NCBI GenBank assembly: GCA_004296885.1
Contig: SCVN01000016.1
Coordinates: 310,001-374,000 of the forward strand
Origin: Nitrospirota bacterium
Lineage (GTDB): Bacteria; Nitrospirota; Nitrospiria; Nitrospirales; Nitrospiraceae
Direction of reading: 5' to 3'
DNA length: 64,000 nucleotides
Translations under genes and position numbers: made by a program
Notes under the pieces: generated by a model
The model's database searches: none
Told to the model about the DNA's origin: nothing
Seen by the model: the letters and a program-made list of their open reading frames with translations, nothing else
Shown: positions 9,530 through 17,139 of the stretch, in pieces
Numbering within the stretch: the stretch's first letter is position 1
Layout: each line of letters begins with the position of its first letter

Positions 9530-9684
9530 CCGTCCAGCCGATTCCAGTTTCCCGCAAGAATTCAACCGGATAGAGGCGCCGATCGCCGGACGAATGATTG
9601 CGCCTTGATAAACTACTAGGTAGTATTAAACTAACAGAGACTTTAAGAGGGGACCGGGGTCGGGACAAACTGGGGAGGTGCGAG

Positions 9685-10140
9685 ATGAAGGCAATAGAGT
9701 GCCTGCTCAAGACGGATGAAGGTTGGGCGAGTCTGGTCTTGCGGGTCATGCTGGGGCTGGTCATATTTCCCCACGGGGCGCAGAAGCTGCTGGGTGTGTA
9801 TGGGGGATTCGGTTTTTCCGGCACGATGAGCTTTTTCACCGAGACCATGCACTTGCCCTGGATCGTTGCCTTTCTCGTGATCATCGGCGAATCCTTCGGG
9901 AGCCTGGCCTTGCTGGTCGGCTTGCTGACGCGCTTCACGGCGGCCAGTCTGACGGTCATCATGCTCGGGGCGATCGTCACGACCCACCTGCCGAACGGGT
10001 TCTTCATGAACTGGTTTGGAAAGCAAGCTGGCGAGGGTTATGAGTACCATCTGCTGGTGATCGCGATCTGCGCCGCGCTGATGATCACAGGTGCCGGCCG
10101 CTGGTCGGTGGACGGAGCGCTGGCCAAGAAGCTGGGCTAA
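9685..10140 (+). CDS. DoxX family membrane protein
   Basis: The start is set by a strong ribosome site (GGGGAGG) just upstream of the ATG. The 151-residue product has four hydrophobic segments with the DoxX signatures LRVMLGLVIFPHGAQKLLG and FLVIIGESFGSLALLVG. DoxX-like proteins sit in the cytoplasmic membrane, and some take part in quinone-linked redox or oxidative-stress responses; the function here is not established. It stands alone: a gap of about 155 bp separates it from the aminotransferase gene, and a good hairpin terminator follows it. Confidence 0.82.
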   Translation: MKAIECLLKTDEGWASLVLRVMLGLVIFPHGAQKLLGVYGGFGFSGTMSFFTETMHLPWIVAFLVIIGESFGSLALLVGLLTRFTAASLTVIMLGAIVTTHLPNGFFMNWFGKQAGEGYEYHLLVIAICAALMITGAGRWSVDGALAKKLG

Positions 10141-10189
10141 ACGGCAAGCGGAACGGTCAACGGCAAAGGATTTCAAGAAGGCGCAATGA

Positions 10190-10231
10190 AACGGGGCCAG
10201 GCGTGTGAAGGCCGGCCCCGTTCTGTTTTGT
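10190..10231 (+). terminator. Rho-independent terminator after the DoxX gene
   Basis: AACGGGGCC (10190-10198) pairs perfectly with GGCCCCGTT (10214-10222), and the inner GCC/GGC pairs extend the stem. CTGTTTTGTG follows. It lies 50 bp after the DoxX stop and is oriented to end that transcript. It may also limit read-through into the convergent lipoprotein gene. Confidence 0.7.
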
Positions 10232-10261
10232 GCTCTGCGGCTGGTTTGCAGAAGTGACTGT

Positions 10262-10558
10262 TTAGCGGCCGGGCACGGCTTGGATCAATTTGCGATCGCC
10301 CTGATCCCGTCCGCAGCTTTGTTCGGCGATCATGCGCTGTCCGGCGCTGGCATCCGATGGGATTCTTGCCTGACAGGCTTGCAGCGTGTCCCCGACGGCG
10401 CCGGCCGCCATAGCTCCGATCCCGGTTCGGGCGCTGGCCACGGAAGGCGTTGCCCCCCCAGAAGATTGTCCCACTTCCTCAGAAGACATTTCCGCACAGC
10501 CGACGCTCAGCGCCAGGCATGCGGCCATGACCATCGGTCCGATGAATTTGGTTGCCAT
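10262..10558 (-). CDS. Small putative lipoprotein, unknown function
   Basis: The start chosen (MATKFIGP) has a strong GGGAGGAA site just upstream and gives a 98-residue product with a hydrophobic N-terminus ending in LSVGC, a lipobox. Cleavage before that Cys would leave a Ser/Gly/Ala-rich mature part with two more Cys residues (LQACQARI and AEQSCGRD) that could form a disulfide. It is likely attached to a membrane facing the periplasm. No family was recognised, and it has no obvious operon partner. The gene is convergent with the DoxX gene. Confidence 0.6.
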   Translation of the reverse strand: MATKFIGPMVMAACLALSVGCAEMSSEEVGQSSGGATPSVASARTGIGAMAAGAVGDTLQACQARIPSDASAGQRMIAEQSCGRDQGDRKLIQAVPGR

Positions 10559-10829
10559 CACTCGTTCCTCCCTTGTCGTGCTCATGATTGGTTGTGATTC
10601 AGCAGGACTCGTCATATTTTGAACCATCCTGCGCCGAAAGCGGGACGCGGGTCAACCGAATAGTGGCGAGCGAGAATTGATAAGGCGGGATGGCATGCCC
10701 GTTCGCGCCACAACACATCCTTTTAGAAGCGAGGTCGAACGGGCTGCATATCCCGTCCGTCCAAGCCAAATGAAAGAGCGGGGCGGGCTAGACCGCTTGC
10801 GCGCTCGTTCTGGAGTCCAGCCGAGAGAG

Positions 10830-11255
10830 CTATCGCCTCGGGCGTGTAAGCATGAGCGCGACAAACCCTTCTTGCTCAAAGTGCCGGTCAGATGTCAGGA
10901 CGAGCGAAAGGCGGTGTTTGCGCATGACGGTCATGGAGAGACAGTCTGTCAGGCTGTAGCCTTTGTCGGGTCTGGCTTTGTATAAGGCAAAAGCGCTGTT
11001 GAAGGAGGCTCGGCTTTGCGGAAGAACTTTGACCATCGGATTGTTCAGGATGGTCTCGACTGTTCTGATGGCGAGGGCGCGGATGTTGACTCCACTGTCG
11101 GCCAAGGCATTCAAAAATTCCGTGAGAACGGCGTCGGTGGTAATCAGACGGACTTGGCCGAGCGACGATGAGGCTTCGACCGCGGCTGCGTGGTGTTGAT
11201 CGAAAGGGTTAGTGAGGGCGATCCAATATGCCGTGTCGGCAAAGACCTGCTTCAA
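10830..11255 (-). CDS. PIN-domain toxin (VapC-like)
   Basis: This 141-residue protein has the acidic residues of a PIN ribonuclease: VFADTAYW at the N-terminus, TEFLNAL with the second acid, YSLTDCLSMTVM for the third, and LTSDRHF near the end. PIN toxins cleave RNA, often tRNA or rRNA, and are held inactive by a cognate antitoxin. Its start overlaps the end of a small upstream gene by 4 bp, the usual antitoxin-first order. All four acidic positions appear intact, so it may be active. The target RNA cannot be inferred. Confidence 0.8.
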   Translation of the reverse strand: MKQVFADTAYWIALTNPFDQHHAAAVEASSSLGQVRLITTDAVLTEFLNALADSGVNIRALAIRTVETILNNPMVKVLPQSRASFNSAFALYKARPDKGYSLTDCLSMTVMRKHRLSLVLTSDRHFEQEGFVALMLTRPRR

Positions 11256-11458
11256 GGCCTATGGCTTCCGTAGAGGTAGTGATCGTGCTTGGCAGAGAGA
11301 TCGGTGGGAAGTTTTGCGAAATCCGGCGCTGGAATTTGGTGGGCGATAGCTAAAATCTCATCCCAGATCGGCTTCGGTGCGCGGGGCTTGGCCAGGCGCT
11401 TCCTTCCCCGTGACTGAGCGGCCGCGCCGTTTGGTTTGTGTACCCGTGTGCGTTTCAT
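11252..11458 (-). CDS. Putative antitoxin partner of the PIN toxin
   Basis: The 68-residue protein begins with a basic, disordered stretch (MKRTRVHKPNG) and continues with a helical segment WDEILAIAHQIP and a C-terminal part with LPTDLSAKHDHYLYG. That last part is the common end of small antitoxins coupled to PIN genes, where it docks on the toxin. The evidence for function is mainly position: it overlaps the PIN gene by 4 bp on the same strand. It lacks a clear AbrB or ribbon-helix-helix domain, so how it binds DNA, if at all, is unknown. Confidence 0.6.
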   Translation of the reverse strand: MKRTRVHKPNGAAAQSRGRKRLAKPRAPKPIWDEILAIAHQIPAPDFAKLPTDLSAKHDHYLYGSHRP

Positions 11459-12042
11459 CGTGGCTTCAGTGTAGTAGGCAGTTGAGAAGGAGTCAAGAAG
11501 CTTGCAGACAATGCCTCGCTGGAAAAGGGCGGGAGTAGACTGGCCCGTTGCGTCGCATTTCCGCCTGCCGAACAGTCCAATCCAGTCTTGGCTGGCGAAG
11601 GGAGAGGGCGGGTGTGCTGAGGCGTCTTGCCTCCGCACCTCCGGAGCAAAGATACCGCGGCTTGGGAAGGTCGGGCAGCGTCGGCTTCGCCACGATGCGA
11701 TGGTGCCATTGTGCCGCCGTCACCATGCTACTGGCTGCTCGCCTCATCGGAATAGAAGAACGGCGAGCGGCGTCCTCTCCGTCTTCCTGTGTCCCGATTC
11801 TCGCCGTGGCGAAAGCCTCCTGCCCATCTCTTCCATCCGCGTCCGAAGAGAGAGGGTGTCGGGGACAGGTCGCCAATGGACCTGTCCCCGATTTGCTGAA
11901 TTCTCAGCCCCGTGTATCGATAGCGTTGACAAGTCCATAGAACAAAATAAGAATGACTCGTCAATTGATGGTCGGCATCGACAAGGTATGTCGATCAGCA
12001 TACTCGTACGCTAGCGCCATCAGAACTCCATCGGTGGGCATA
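11459..12042. other. 584-bp stretch without a convincing gene
   Basis: Short open frames exist on both strands here, but none has a recognisable motif, a good ribosome site and an end-to-end plausible composition. The stretch holds one REP-like palindrome (separate entry) and then turns AT-rich as it enters the nuclease gene. It may be the scar of an insertion or the control region of the toxin-antitoxin pair and the nuclease. Confidence 0.5.
11860..11890. repeat. REP-like palindrome, copy 1
   Basis: CGGGGACAGGTC and GACCTGTCCCCG form a perfect 12-bp inverted repeat around a 7-base loop. The same core (CGGGGACAGG/CCTGTCCCCG) recurs on the other side of the AT-rich nuclease gene. This kind of short GC-rich palindrome is typical of REP sequences that are moved or bound by REP-associated transposases, but no such transposase is in the window. 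Confidence 0.65.
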
Positions 12043-12873
12043 ATGATATCCAAAGACGATTGCATCCAGAAGTATAACGAATACAAAAAACAGCACGAGG
12101 TAATTCCAAAAAAGAAAGACTTCTTCAAGTTTGCTGGAATTCATGAGAGGCAATTAGTTGGCCTGTATGGCAGAGATGCCTACACGAAATTACAAGAGGA
12201 ATGCGGCGACGAAGCCAATAAATTAAATCTTGAAAAAACACCGACCGAAAAAATAATGAGGCAGTATGGAGATTTGGCGCTCGAATTGGAAGAGCTGCCT
12301 AACTCTTCAGATTGGATTGAACGCCACTTTAAGCCTTCCATTTCTGGTTTAGAACGAAGGCCGCACTTTATAAAATGGTCTGAATTCCCCTCGAAATTCA
12401 CAGAATGGATTCAAAATAATCAAGTCAAAGGCTACGAGAAGGTATTAGGTTATATCAACGAATCATCTGCGAAATCGAAAGTTAAAGCCGAAAAGCGAGA
12501 CCGTGAGTTTGAGAAGCTCATTAGTAATATCAGATCGTGGTCGCCGGGTAGGCGAAGAAATAGTGAGGGCGAGTATAAAATCGAGCTAAGGAGACATTTG
12601 GAATCCCTTGGATACACGGTGAATGAAGAGTTTGGGGAAAGCAATTTTGATTTGCTGATCAACAAGAGGCATGCCGTTGAAATCAAAAAGGACCCGCAGT
12701 TAAGCGAGTACGATCGACTCTTCGGCCAATTAGCAAGGCATCTGCAACATCAATTGCGCGTCATCGCTTTGATACTCGACGCTCCGAGCGAGGATAAATT
12801 CAGCAATTTCACTTCGCTGGTGGATACATACTTATGTAAGGATGAAAAGATCGTTGAAGTTATTAAGAAGTAG
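12043..12873 (+). CDS. AT-rich PD-(D/E)xK nuclease-like protein with HEAR-type N-terminal repeats
   Basis: The base composition is clearly poorer in GC than all neighbours, a sign of transfer. The ATG giving MISKDD is chosen because a repeat unit starts there; the frame is open further upstream. Residues about 3-55 and 64-130 look like two copies of the helical repeat associated with homing endonucleases (IPKKKDFFKFAGI, then LPNSSDWIERHFKPSI). Residues about 185-250 fit a PD-(D/E)xK nuclease core: a Glu in GEYKIELRRH, Asp in NFDLLI, and the E-x-K in HAVEIKKD, followed by GQLARHL. It may be a homing or restriction endonuclease. It has no methylase partner nearby. Moderately sure of the fold, unsure of the role. 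Confidence 0.6.
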   Translation: MISKDDCIQKYNEYKKQHEVIPKKKDFFKFAGIHERQLVGLYGRDAYTKLQEECGDEANKLNLEKTPTEKIMRQYGDLALELEELPNSSDWIERHFKPSISGLERRPHFIKWSEFPSKFTEWIQNNQVKGYEKVLGYINESSAKSKVKAEKRDREFEKLISNIRSWSPGRRRNSEGEYKIELRRHLESLGYTVNEEFGESNFDLLINKRHAVEIKKDPQLSEYDRLFGQLARHLQHQLRVIALILDAPSEDKFSNFTSLVDTYLCKDEKIVEVIKK

Positions 12874-12914
12874 AGTCTGAGAGGTTGCAAGGAGCCGTTA
12901 TTTGCTTCCCAAAA

Positions 12915-12945
12915 CGGGGACAGGCCCATCGGCGGCCTGTCCCCG
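12915..12945. repeat. REP-like palindrome, copy 2 (possible terminator)
   Basis: CGGGGACAGG (12915-12924) pairs with CCTGTCCCCG (12936-12945), with the inner GCC/GGC pairs extending the stem. It begins 41 bp after the nuclease stop and is followed by TATACTCTCTTTTTATTTTT, so it could also end the nuclease transcript. The core matches the palindrome at 11860-11890, so the two bracket the foreign-looking gene. Confidence 0.6.
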
Positions 12946-12974
12946 TATACTCTCTTTTTATTTTTGGCTGCGCG

Positions 12975-13156
12975 TAGAGGGGCACGGTGGTTGTGAGCGA
13001 CTTCACTGAAGGAGCGGGGTACCCACCGAGACTTTGCCAGGAAGGAAAGCGGAAACTGACCGAGTCCGCGAGGGAATTTCCGAAGGCTTCCGCCTGGCAA
13101 AGGCCGGAAGGGTCGTTCCGAGAGGTGCGGAAGCGAACGGCCACCGTACCCCTCTA
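12975..13156 (+). ncRNA. Candidate structured RNA or short inverted-repeat element
   Basis: The ends pair: TAGAGGGGCACGGTGG (12975-12990) with CCACCGTACCCCTCTA (13141-13156), 15 of 16 positions. Inside, CTTTGCCAGG (13032-13041) pairs perfectly with CCTGGCAAAG (13093-13102), and GGAAA pairs with TTTCC within that. The 3' side between the two helices holds a small hairpin (TTCCG, 7-base loop, CGGAA). A long closing stem, an open central region with a hairpin on its 3' strand, and a terminal stem over about 180 nt is the layout of 6S RNA, but I cannot match 6S sequence signatures. A MITE with 16-bp terminal inverted repeats is the alternative. Strand is not certain. Confidence 0.4.
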
Positions 13157-13234
13157 AGACCTTTCCGAATCCGGCCGCCCTTCGTCACCCACTCCTAATT
13201 CCGAGTAGCCGTTCGTCAGCCGTGGTCTTGGCTT

Positions 13235-14905
13235 CTAGCTTGTGACCGCCCCTTCGGATGCCGACGAGACATGCCGGGCGTACTTGGCCATAACGCCCAT
13301 CGTGTAGCGCGGCGCTGGCGCCTTCCATTTTGAGAGGCGCGCCTTGATCTCCTTGGCCGTCAGCTCCACGTCCAGCCGGCGTTTGGCAATATCGAACACG
13401 ATCATGTCGCCGTTCTTGAGCGCGGCGATTGGCCCCTTCTTGGCTGCCTCTGGAGCCACATGCCCGGCCATCAAGCCATGTGTCGCTCCGGAGAACCGTC
13501 CGTCGGTCAGGAGCGTGACCGAATCCCCTAACCCTTCGCCCACGATCGCCGCGGTCACGCCCAGCATCTCGCGCATGCCCGGCCCGCCCGCCGGCCCTTC
13601 ATAGCGGATCACGACCACATCGCCGGCTTTGATGCGCCCGGCTTTGACGGCGGCGAAAGCGTCTTCTTCCCGGTCATAGACCTTGGCCGGACCCCGGAAC
13701 GTCATCATCGAGTGGCCGGCGACTTTCACTACGCAGCCTTCCGGCGCCAAGTTCCCTTTGAGAATGACCTGACCGCCGGTCGCCTTGAGCGGATTGGACA
13801 GGGGCCGAAGGACTTGCTGGCCTGGTGTTTCAACCGCGCTCTTGGCTTCTTCGCCGATGGTCCTGCCGGTCACGGTCGGCTGGTTGGGGTGTAGGATGCC
13901 CGCATCCAACAGCCGCTTGGCGACGAGCGTGGTGCCGCCGGCCGCATAGAGGTCCGAGGCCGTGAAGCGACCGCCCGGCTTCAGGTCCGCGAGCAGCGGC
14001 ACCTTCCGGTTGATCTTGTCGAAGTCGTCGATCGTGAGCTTCACGCCCGCTTCCCGCGCGACAGCCAACAAGTGCAGCACGGCGTTGGTCGAGCCGCCGG
14101 TCGTGGCGACCGATGCGATGGCGTTCTCGATGGACTTGCGCGTGATGATCTTGCGCGGGCGCAGGTCCTGTTTCAGCAAGTCCATGACCATCTGGCCGCA
14201 GCGGAAGGCGACGTCGTCTTTGTGGCTGTCCATGGCCGGGACCCCGTTCATGCCCATGGGGGAGATGCCCAGAAACTCGAAGGCGATGGCCATGGTGTTG
14301 GCGGTGAACTGGCCGCCGCAGGCGCCGGGGCCGGGACAGGCATGGTCTTCCAAGTCTTTCAATTCGGCATTGCTCATCTTGCCGGAGGCATGGCGCCCGA
14401 CCGCTTCGAACACGTCCTGGATCGTCACGTTGTGACCCTGAAACTGGCCGGGCATGATGGAGCCGCCGTAGAGCATGAGCGAGGGGACGTTCAAGCGGGC
14501 CAGGGCCATCACCGTGCCGGGAATCGTCTTGTCGCAGCCGGAGAGGGCCACGACCGCGTCGAACAAGTGGCCGCGCGCGACCAGCTCGATGGAATCGGCG
14601 ATGACCTCACGGCTGATCAGCGAGGCCTTCATCCCTTCCGTGCCCATGGAAATCCCGTCGGAGACGGCGATGGTGTTGTACTCGATCGGCGTGCCGCCCG
14701 CCTCGCGGATGCCGGCTTTCACCCGCTCCGACAGTCTGCGCAGGTGGTAGTTGCAAGGCATGACCTCGATCCAGGTGTTGGCGACGCCCACCAGCGGTTT
14801 CGTGAGGTCTTCGTCGGTGAAGCCGACGGCCTTGAGCATGGCGCGGGCGGGGGCCCGGCCGGGACCGTCCAAAAGGTCATGGCTCTTGTGTCTGATGTCC
14901 GTCAT
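13235..14905 (-). CDS. ilvD: Dihydroxy-acid dehydratase
   Basis: The 556-residue product is full length for the family. It carries the iron-sulfur ligand cysteines in VMPCNYHLRRL, LSGCDKTIPG and GPGACGGQFTANTM, plus NAIASVATTGGSTNAVLH and the C-terminal DGRFSGATHGLM. The enzyme dehydrates 2,3-dihydroxy-isovalerate and its methylvalerate homologue to the 2-keto acids in valine, leucine and isoleucine synthesis (and pantothenate) in the cytoplasm. No other branched-chain gene is adjacent, so it is a lone copy here. The start is a clear ATG preceded by GAGGAGCAAGA. Confidence 0.96.
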   Translation of the reverse strand: MTDIRHKSHDLLDGPGRAPARAMLKAVGFTDEDLTKPLVGVANTWIEVMPCNYHLRRLSERVKAGIREAGGTPIEYNTIAVSDGISMGTEGMKASLISREVIADSIELVARGHLFDAVVALSGCDKTIPGTVMALARLNVPSLMLYGGSIMPGQFQGHNVTIQDVFEAVGRHASGKMSNAELKDLEDHACPGPGACGGQFTANTMAIAFEFLGISPMGMNGVPAMDSHKDDVAFRCGQMVMDLLKQDLRPRKIITRKSIENAIASVATTGGSTNAVLHLLAVAREAGVKLTIDDFDKINRKVPLLADLKPGGRFTASDLYAAGGTTLVAKRLLDAGILHPNQPTVTGRTIGEEAKSAVETPGQQVLRPLSNPLKATGGQVILKGNLAPEGCVVKVAGHSMMTFRGPAKVYDREEDAFAAVKAGRIKAGDVVVIRYEGPAGGPGMREMLGVTAAIVGEGLGDSVTLLTDGRFSGATHGLMAGHVAPEAAKKGPIAALKNGDMIVFDIAKRRLDVELTAKEIKARLSKWKAPAPRYTMGVMAKYARHVSSASEGAVTS

Positions 14906-15012
14906 TCTTGCTCCTCTTGCCTATGGCGTATGAATGGCCCGCGGAAGAACTGTCGCACAGGAGAGGGGGAAGGGTCAATATCCGGATCGTGGCTCAGGGC
15001 AGAGGGTGGCGA

Positions 15013-15750
15013 TCAGTCAGGGTCCGCCTTGCCTGCGTCGTCGTACCACTTCTCTTTGCGGATCGGGCAGAGGCCCTTTTGGGTGACGAGCGAGGAGACC
15101 TCGCCGATCATCCCGCTGTTGCCGCAGAGGTAGACGGACAGGTTCGTGACCGACGAGACCCGTTCCGCGACCAGTTTGGTGACGCGACCGGTCGTCCCAA
15201 TCCAGCCTGGCTCCGGTCGGGAGAGGGTCGTGATGAAGTGGAAATTGGGCCGTTGTGTGGCCAGGGCCTCGAATTCTTTCTGGTGATAGAGGTCCTTCTG
15301 GCTGCGGAGTCCCCAGTAGAGGGTCGCCGAGCGCGAAAAGCCGCTTTCCAGCAGGTGGTCGAGCATGGAGCGGAAGGGGGCGATGCCGGTGCCGGTGGCG
15401 ACGAACAACAAGTCGCGCTGGCCGTCCTCTTTCAAGTAGAACGAGCCGGCCGGTCCCTTGAACTGCGTCTCGTCCCCTTCTTTCAGGCCGAACAGGTAGG
15501 TCGAACCGGGGCCGCCTGGAATCAGGTTGAGCAACAGGGTGATGCGGCCCTTCTGGCTGGGCGGGGAGGCGATGGAATAGGCGCGGGTGGCGGGGCGGGG
15601 AAACGTGGGGTGGGGCACGTCGAACGAGACGAATTGGCCCGCCTTGAAGTGGATCTCCGCCGGATCGGTCAGCCGGAGGCCGATCTCCCGTACGTCGTGC
15701 GTGAGGTTTCTGATCTGATCAACGCGAGCGTGGTAGAGCTGCAGAGACAT
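15013..15750 (-). CDS. Ferredoxin/flavodoxin-NADP+ reductase-like FAD oxidoreductase
   Basis: The 245-residue product begins at MSLQLYHARV. An 11-residue-longer start would lie within the loop of a perfect hairpin and is less likely. Family signs are RAYSIASPP (FAD binding, R-x-Y-S), LLNLIPGGPGSTYLF, the NAD(P)-binding GTGIAPFRSML and the C-terminal CGNSGMIGEV. Such enzymes pass electrons between NAD(P)H and a ferredoxin, flavodoxin or oxygenase. No ferredoxin domain is fused, so the partner is separate and unknown. It is read from the same strand as the PepSY gene upstream, with a hairpin between them. Confidence 0.85.
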   Translation of the reverse strand: MSLQLYHARVDQIRNLTHDVREIGLRLTDPAEIHFKAGQFVSFDVPHPTFPRPATRAYSIASPPSQKGRITLLLNLIPGGPGSTYLFGLKEGDETQFKGPAGSFYLKEDGQRDLLFVATGTGIAPFRSMLDHLLESGFSRSATLYWGLRSQKDLYHQKEFEALATQRPNFHFITTLSRPEPGWIGTTGRVTKLVAERVSSVTNLSVYLCGNSGMIGEVSSLVTQKGLCPIRKEKWYDDAGKADPD

Positions 15751-15764
15751 CGGTTTATGCGCAC

Positions 15765-15806
15765 GAGGCCGGCGCGGAGCCATGTCGATCGCTCCGCGCC
15801 GGCCTC
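15765..15806. terminator. Perfect 15-bp hairpin between two minus-strand genes
   Basis: GAGGCCGGCGCGGAG (15765-15779) pairs without mismatch with CTCCGCGCCGGCCTC (15792-15806) around a 12-base loop. It starts a few bases after the PepSY gene stop (minus strand). There is no clear T-run on either side, so it may slow or stabilise transcript ends rather than act as a strong terminator. Confidence 0.5.
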
Positions 15807-15811
15807 ACGGC

Positions 15812-16192
15812 CTAGTCCTTCTTGGCTTTGCCCTTGCCTTTGGATTCTTTCTTCTCCGCGCCCTTCATCTCCGTGTCGATCACCGCGCCGCTGTCCGCGT
15901 CGATGTGGACTTCCGTCACCGTGTCGTCGGCGCCGGCGATCTCCACTTCCCAGACGGTCTTGTCGTGCTTGCGCTCCAGCTCGGCTTCGATGACCTTGCC
16001 GGCCACTTTTTCCTGGGCCGTCTTGATCGCCTGCTCGACCGTGACCTTGGCGGTCTTGGACATCTCCACCGCTTCCTTGGTTTCGTCCTTTTCTTTCTTG
16101 TCCTTGCTGCCGCTCCAGGCCGGTCCGCCGAACACCAACAATGATCCGACCAACAGGGCCAAGCCGGTCGTCAATTTTCCCGTTGCTGTCAT
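15812..16192 (-). CDS. Secreted PepSY-domain protein
   Basis: A strong GGAGG site precedes the ATG giving MTATGKLTTG. The 126-residue product has a signal peptide (hydrophobic run TTGLALLVGSLLVFGG, cleavage near PAWSG), a charged spacer rich in Lys and Glu, and a PepSY-like core: VTVEQAIKTAQEKVAGKVIEA, then KTVWEVEIAG and EVHIDADSGAVIDTE. The tail is Lys-rich. PepSY proteins bind or inhibit peptidases or ligands outside the cytoplasmic membrane, and small single-domain ones may be metal-stress related. It sits next to a Spy-like gene on the same strand, which fits an envelope-stress set. Confidence 0.8.
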   Translation of the reverse strand: MTATGKLTTGLALLVGSLLVFGGPAWSGSKDKKEKDETKEAVEMSKTAKVTVEQAIKTAQEKVAGKVIEAELERKHDKTVWEVEIAGADDTVTEVHIDADSGAVIDTEMKGAEKKESKGKGKAKKD

Positions 16193-16247
16193 GATCCTGC
16201 CTCCTTCGTCATCGGGCGGGAGCAGGCTTCTGCTCCTCGTCCAGTGT

Positions 16248-16859
16248 TTAGTGTTTGGGCTCCGTTTTTTCCGCGTCCTTCTTCTCTCCCTGCGCGGCTC
16301 CATGCCCTTTCATCATGCCGCCGTCCTTGTGCCCTTCTTTGGGTCCGTCCTTGTATTTCTTCATCATCGCCTCATGGACCGCCTTGACCCGCTGGCTCTG
16401 TTCCGGTGTCAGCAGGGCCATCGCATCTCGCCGGGCTTTGATCGCCGCGATGCGGAGGGCCACTTCCTGCAACTCAGCCTGCTTCATCTTGTCCTCGATG
16501 ACGGACAGCTCCGTCTTGTCGTCTTCGGTCAAGGCTTGCAGTTCCCGTTCTGCGACCATGATGTCGGCTTCGGCCTTGATGCGGGTCTTATCCAAGTCGA
16601 GCTGAATGGCTTTCAGCTTGGCGACTTGCTCGTCCGTCAGCCCCATCTCTTTCTGGGACTGCAAGAGGCCACGGAGCAGGTGTCCCGTGCTGGCATGGTG
16701 TCCGCCCATACCGTAGCCGTGCCCGTGCTCTCCACAGCAGCCATGTTTTCCGCCGCTCTCCTTGCCGTGGCCGTAGCCGCCGTCCGCCCAGGCCGGCTGC
16801 AGGCCGAGCCCCAGCAGAGCTGCGATAAGCACCGTCTTGCCCAGTATTCTGATCAGCAT
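16248..16859 (-). CDS. Periplasmic Spy/CpxP-like LTxxQ protein
   Basis: The start (MLIRILG) follows GAAGGAGGAGACG, an excellent ribosome site. The 203-residue protein has a signal peptide ending near PAWADGG, then a His/Gly/Cys-rich patch (HGCCGEHGHGYGMGGHH) that looks able to bind metal. A long helical part carries the LTDEQ and LTPEQ repeats of the Spy/CpxP/CnrX group. The C-terminus is Lys-, Gly- and His-rich. Spy-type proteins act as ATP-independent chaperones or metal sensors in the periplasm. The metal-rich patch and the neighbouring PepSY and DUF2892 genes suggest metal or envelope stress, which is inference. Confidence 0.8.
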   Translation of the reverse strand: MLIRILGKTVLIAALLGLGLQPAWADGGYGHGKESGGKHGCCGEHGHGYGMGGHHASTGHLLRGLLQSQKEMGLTDEQVAKLKAIQLDLDKTRIKAEADIMVAERELQALTEDDKTELSVIEDKMKQAELQEVALRIAAIKARRDAMALLTPEQSQRVKAVHEAMMKKYKDGPKEGHKDGGMMKGHGAAQGEKKDAEKTEPKH

Positions 16860-16884
16860 CGTCTCCTCCTTCGGTTGCAATCGG

Positions 16885-17109
16885 TCATGGATTGTTCGCT
16901 GCTTCCTTGGTCGCGCAAGTGTTGATGCCCAGCAGTTTCCAAGCCGGACAGAATCCGGTGATCCCGCTTACCAGGGCGATGGCGCCCACCAGGTAGATGG
17001 CAATCACGGCGCCTGCGGAGATATCGGCCAGATAGCCGATGGTCACCAGGGTCCCCCCCACTATAACCCGGATTGTCCGCTCGGTGAGGCCCAGATTGCA
17101 TGTCATCAT
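16885..17109 (-). CDS. DUF2892 (YgaP-type) two-helix membrane protein
   Basis: The 74-residue protein starts after AGGAGGTGTC, a near-perfect ribosome site. NLGLTERTIRVIVGG is the family opening, followed by two hydrophobic segments (GGTLVTIGYLADI and AVIAIYLVGAIALVSGI) and the ending GFCPAWKLLGINTCAT with two Cys. Members are often fused to rhodanese domains and linked to sulfur or redox handling, but this copy is free-standing. It lies 25 bp upstream of the Spy-like gene on the same strand. Confidence 0.85.
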   Translation of the reverse strand: MMTCNLGLTERTIRVIVGGTLVTIGYLADISAGAVIAIYLVGAIALVSGITGFCPAWKLLGINTCATKEAANNP

Positions 17110-17139
17110 GACACCTCCTTGTGTTGGGTTCCAACGAGG

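Noticed and set aside
11502-12014. A 170-codon plus-strand frame between the toxin-antitoxin pair and the nuclease gene
   Set aside because: No motif, biased Arg/Ser composition and overlap with a palindrome; it looks like chance open sequence.
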